Origin: Boseongicola sp. SB0662_bin_57 | Lineage (GTDB): Bacteria > Pseudomonadota > Alphaproteobacteria > Rhodobacterales > Rhodobacteraceae | DNA length: 7,617 nucleotides | Assembly: GCA_009839535.1 (NCBI GenBank) | Contig: VXPN01000063.1 | Coordinates: 1-7,617, forward strand | Direction of reading: 5' to 3' | Shown: positions 6,724-7,617 of the stretch, piece by piece | Position numbering within the stretch: position 1 is the stretch's first letter | Layout of the letters: the number at the start of each line of letters is the position of its first letter | Made by a program: the position numbers and the translations under genes | The notes under the pieces: model-generated | Databases searched by the model: none | Told to the model about the DNA's origin: nothing | The model's input: the letters and a program-made list of their open reading frames with translations, nothing else

Positions 6724-7362
6724 ATGGACATTCCCAGTGACAGCGAACTGACCGACAAGGGCCTGCGTCCGAATGGACACGGCCGGATTCTCGTGCTCGG
6801 CTGCGGCGCCCTCGCCCGGGAAATCCTGGCCCTGACCCGCGACTTCGATCACATTGATCTCCTTTGCCTGCCGGCCATCTATCACAACCATCCCGAGAAG
6901 ATCGTGCCTGCCGTGCGCAACGCCGTGGCAAAGGCGACGGGCTACGACCGCGTCTTTCTGGCCTATGCCGACTGCGGCACAGGCGGAGAGCTCGCGAAGG
7001 TCGCCGAGGAGCTCGGCGTCGAGATGATGAGCGGACCCCACTGCTTCGCCTTCTACCAAGGCACCGAGGACTTTATCGACCGGTCAGAGCATGAATTCAC
7101 GTCATTCTACCTCACCGACTTTCTGGTTCGGCAGTTCGACGCCTTCGTCTGGAAGCCCCTCGGTCTCGACCGCCATCCCGAGCTGCGGGACAGTTACTTC
7201 GGGCATTACAACACGCTCGTGTACCAAGCCCAGACAGACGATCCCGCGCTTGTCGAGAAAGCCCGCGACTGCGCCAGGCGCCTGGGCCTGGAGTTCGAGC
7301 ATCGCATCACCGGATATGGAGACCTCGAGACCGCGCTTTCCGCGCTCGCGGATGAAGCGTGA
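6724..7362 (+). CDS. DUF1638 family protein, function unknown
   Basis: A 212-residue soluble protein recognised from the DUF1638 pattern: RILVLGCGALAREI (21-34), CLPAIYHNHPEKIVPAV (48-64), VFLAYADCGTGGEL (77-90), GPHCFAFYQG (104-113), FYLTDFLVRQFD (128-139) and HYNTLVYQAQ (161-170). No signal peptide or membrane segment is seen. C27, C84 and C107 and H54, H56, H106 and H161 sit in these motifs, which suggests a metal or cofactor site, but this is inference. In other genomes, from memory, DUF1638 genes often lie near corrinoid proteins and MttB-type methyltransferases of methylamine or betaine metabolism; none is seen here. Its start is 86 bp after guaD on the same strand with no terminator between, so it may belong to the purine operon. 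The ATG at 6724 has an AGGTGG ribosome site. Family call is fairly sure; function is unknown. Confidence 0.8.
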   Translation: MDIPSDSELTDKGLRPNGHGRILVLGCGALAREILALTRDFDHIDLLCLPAIYHNHPEKIVPAVRNAVAKATGYDRVFLAYADCGTGGELAKVAEELGVEMMSGPHCFAFYQGTEDFIDRSEHEFTSFYLTDFLVRQFDAFVWKPLGLDRHPELRDSYFGHYNTLVYQAQTDDPALVEKARDCARRLGLEFEHRITGYGDLETALSALADEA

Positions 7363-7465
7363 CAATGTCTTCAATGTCGCGTTCCCGAACCCTTCCATCG
7401 CAACCCAGCCCCTGAACCAGGATCCCGACGAGCCGCTTCGGACTGAATTCGTGGCCACCGGCCTC

Positions 7466-7478
7466 GGCGAGTCTCGCC
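7466..7478 (+). terminator. Possible hairpin downstream of the DUF1638 gene
   Basis: GGCGA (7466-7470) pairs with TCGCC (7474-7478) over a 3-base loop, about 100 bp after the stop. No T-run follows, so intrinsic termination is weakly supported. Confidence 0.18.
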
Positions 7479-7596
7479 ACTCTCGAGGAGCAACACCTTG
7501 CTGAAGATCCACGCGAGCAACGGCTGGAACCATTTGAGCCGGTGTCGATCAACCGTTCCACAAAAGTAAGCGGTTAAAGTACGACGTCGCGGCCCG

Positions 7597-7609
7597 ATCC
7601 GGACCGGAT
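7597..7609. promoter_or_regulatory. 13-bp palindrome near the right edge, possible operator
   Basis: ATCCGG (7597-7602) and CCGGAT (7604-7609) are perfect inverted halves around one central A. A single-base loop cannot form a stable RNA hairpin, so a dimeric protein site is more likely than a terminator, although TTTCCGTTT follows directly. The gene it might control lies beyond the window. Confidence 0.22.
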
Positions 7610-7617
7610 TTCCGTTT

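Larger units (their letters stand above)
7363..7617. other. 3' tail with no convincing gene
   Basis: I find no recognisable gene in these 255 bp. Features seen are a compact hairpin at 7466-7478, a GAGGAG ribosome-like site at 7485-7490 before a 23-codon TTG frame (7498-7569), an 8-bp palindrome CGACGTCG (7582-7589) and a 13-bp palindrome at 7597-7609. A third frame is open from 7416 to the TAA at 7575-7577, without an ATG. None of the translations resembles a family I know. It may be the end of the operon and the upstream region of the next gene. Confidence 0.5.

Noticed and set aside
7340..7351. CCGCG-CT-CGCGG inverted repeat at the end of the DUF1638 gene
   Set aside because: It lies within coding sequence, has a 2-base loop and no T-run, so it is unlikely to be a terminator.

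Overview
The window is GC-rich DNA with dense, same-strand genes and strong G/C preference at third codon positions. Together with an xdhABC-guaD gene order of the Rhodobacter type, this suggests an alphaproteobacterium (Rhodobacterales or Rhizobiales). I cannot name a genus from the sequence alone.

Layout, all on the + strand: (1) the 3' end of a cytidine/deoxycytidylate-deaminase-family gene (1-302), cut by the left edge and apparently lacking the zinc-binding His of the HAE motif; (2) a 231-bp gap (303-533) with several inverted repeats that could hold the control region of the next genes; (3) xdhA (534-1922) and xdhB (1919-4252), the FeS/FAD and molybdenum-cofactor subunits of xanthine dehydrogenase; (4) xdhC (4249-5193), the chaperone that inserts the sulfurated molybdenum cofactor; (5) a 151-bp gap; (6) guaD (5345-6637), guanine deaminase; (7) a DUF1638-family protein of unknown function (6724-7362); (8) a 255-bp tail with no convincing gene (7363-7617).

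The core is a purine-catabolism operon. GuaD turns guanine into xanthine, XdhAB oxidises hypoxanthine and xanthine to urate with NAD+ as likely acceptor, and XdhC matures the molybdenum site. The xdhA/xdhB and xdhB/xdhC junctions are both 4-bp ATGA overlaps, which points to translational coupling and fixed subunit ratios. The active-site residues expected for XDH and guanine deaminase are all present, so this part looks fully functional and ordinary.

The less ordinary parts are the DUF1638 gene in line behind guaD, with a cluster of Cys and His residues and no known role in purine metabolism; the deaminase remnant with an altered catalytic motif; and the inverted repeats upstream of xdhA. I found no RNA gene, insertion sequence, CRISPR array or clear defence system. 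I do not see a demonstrably new multi-gene system; the DUF1638 linkage is the best candidate for something undescribed.
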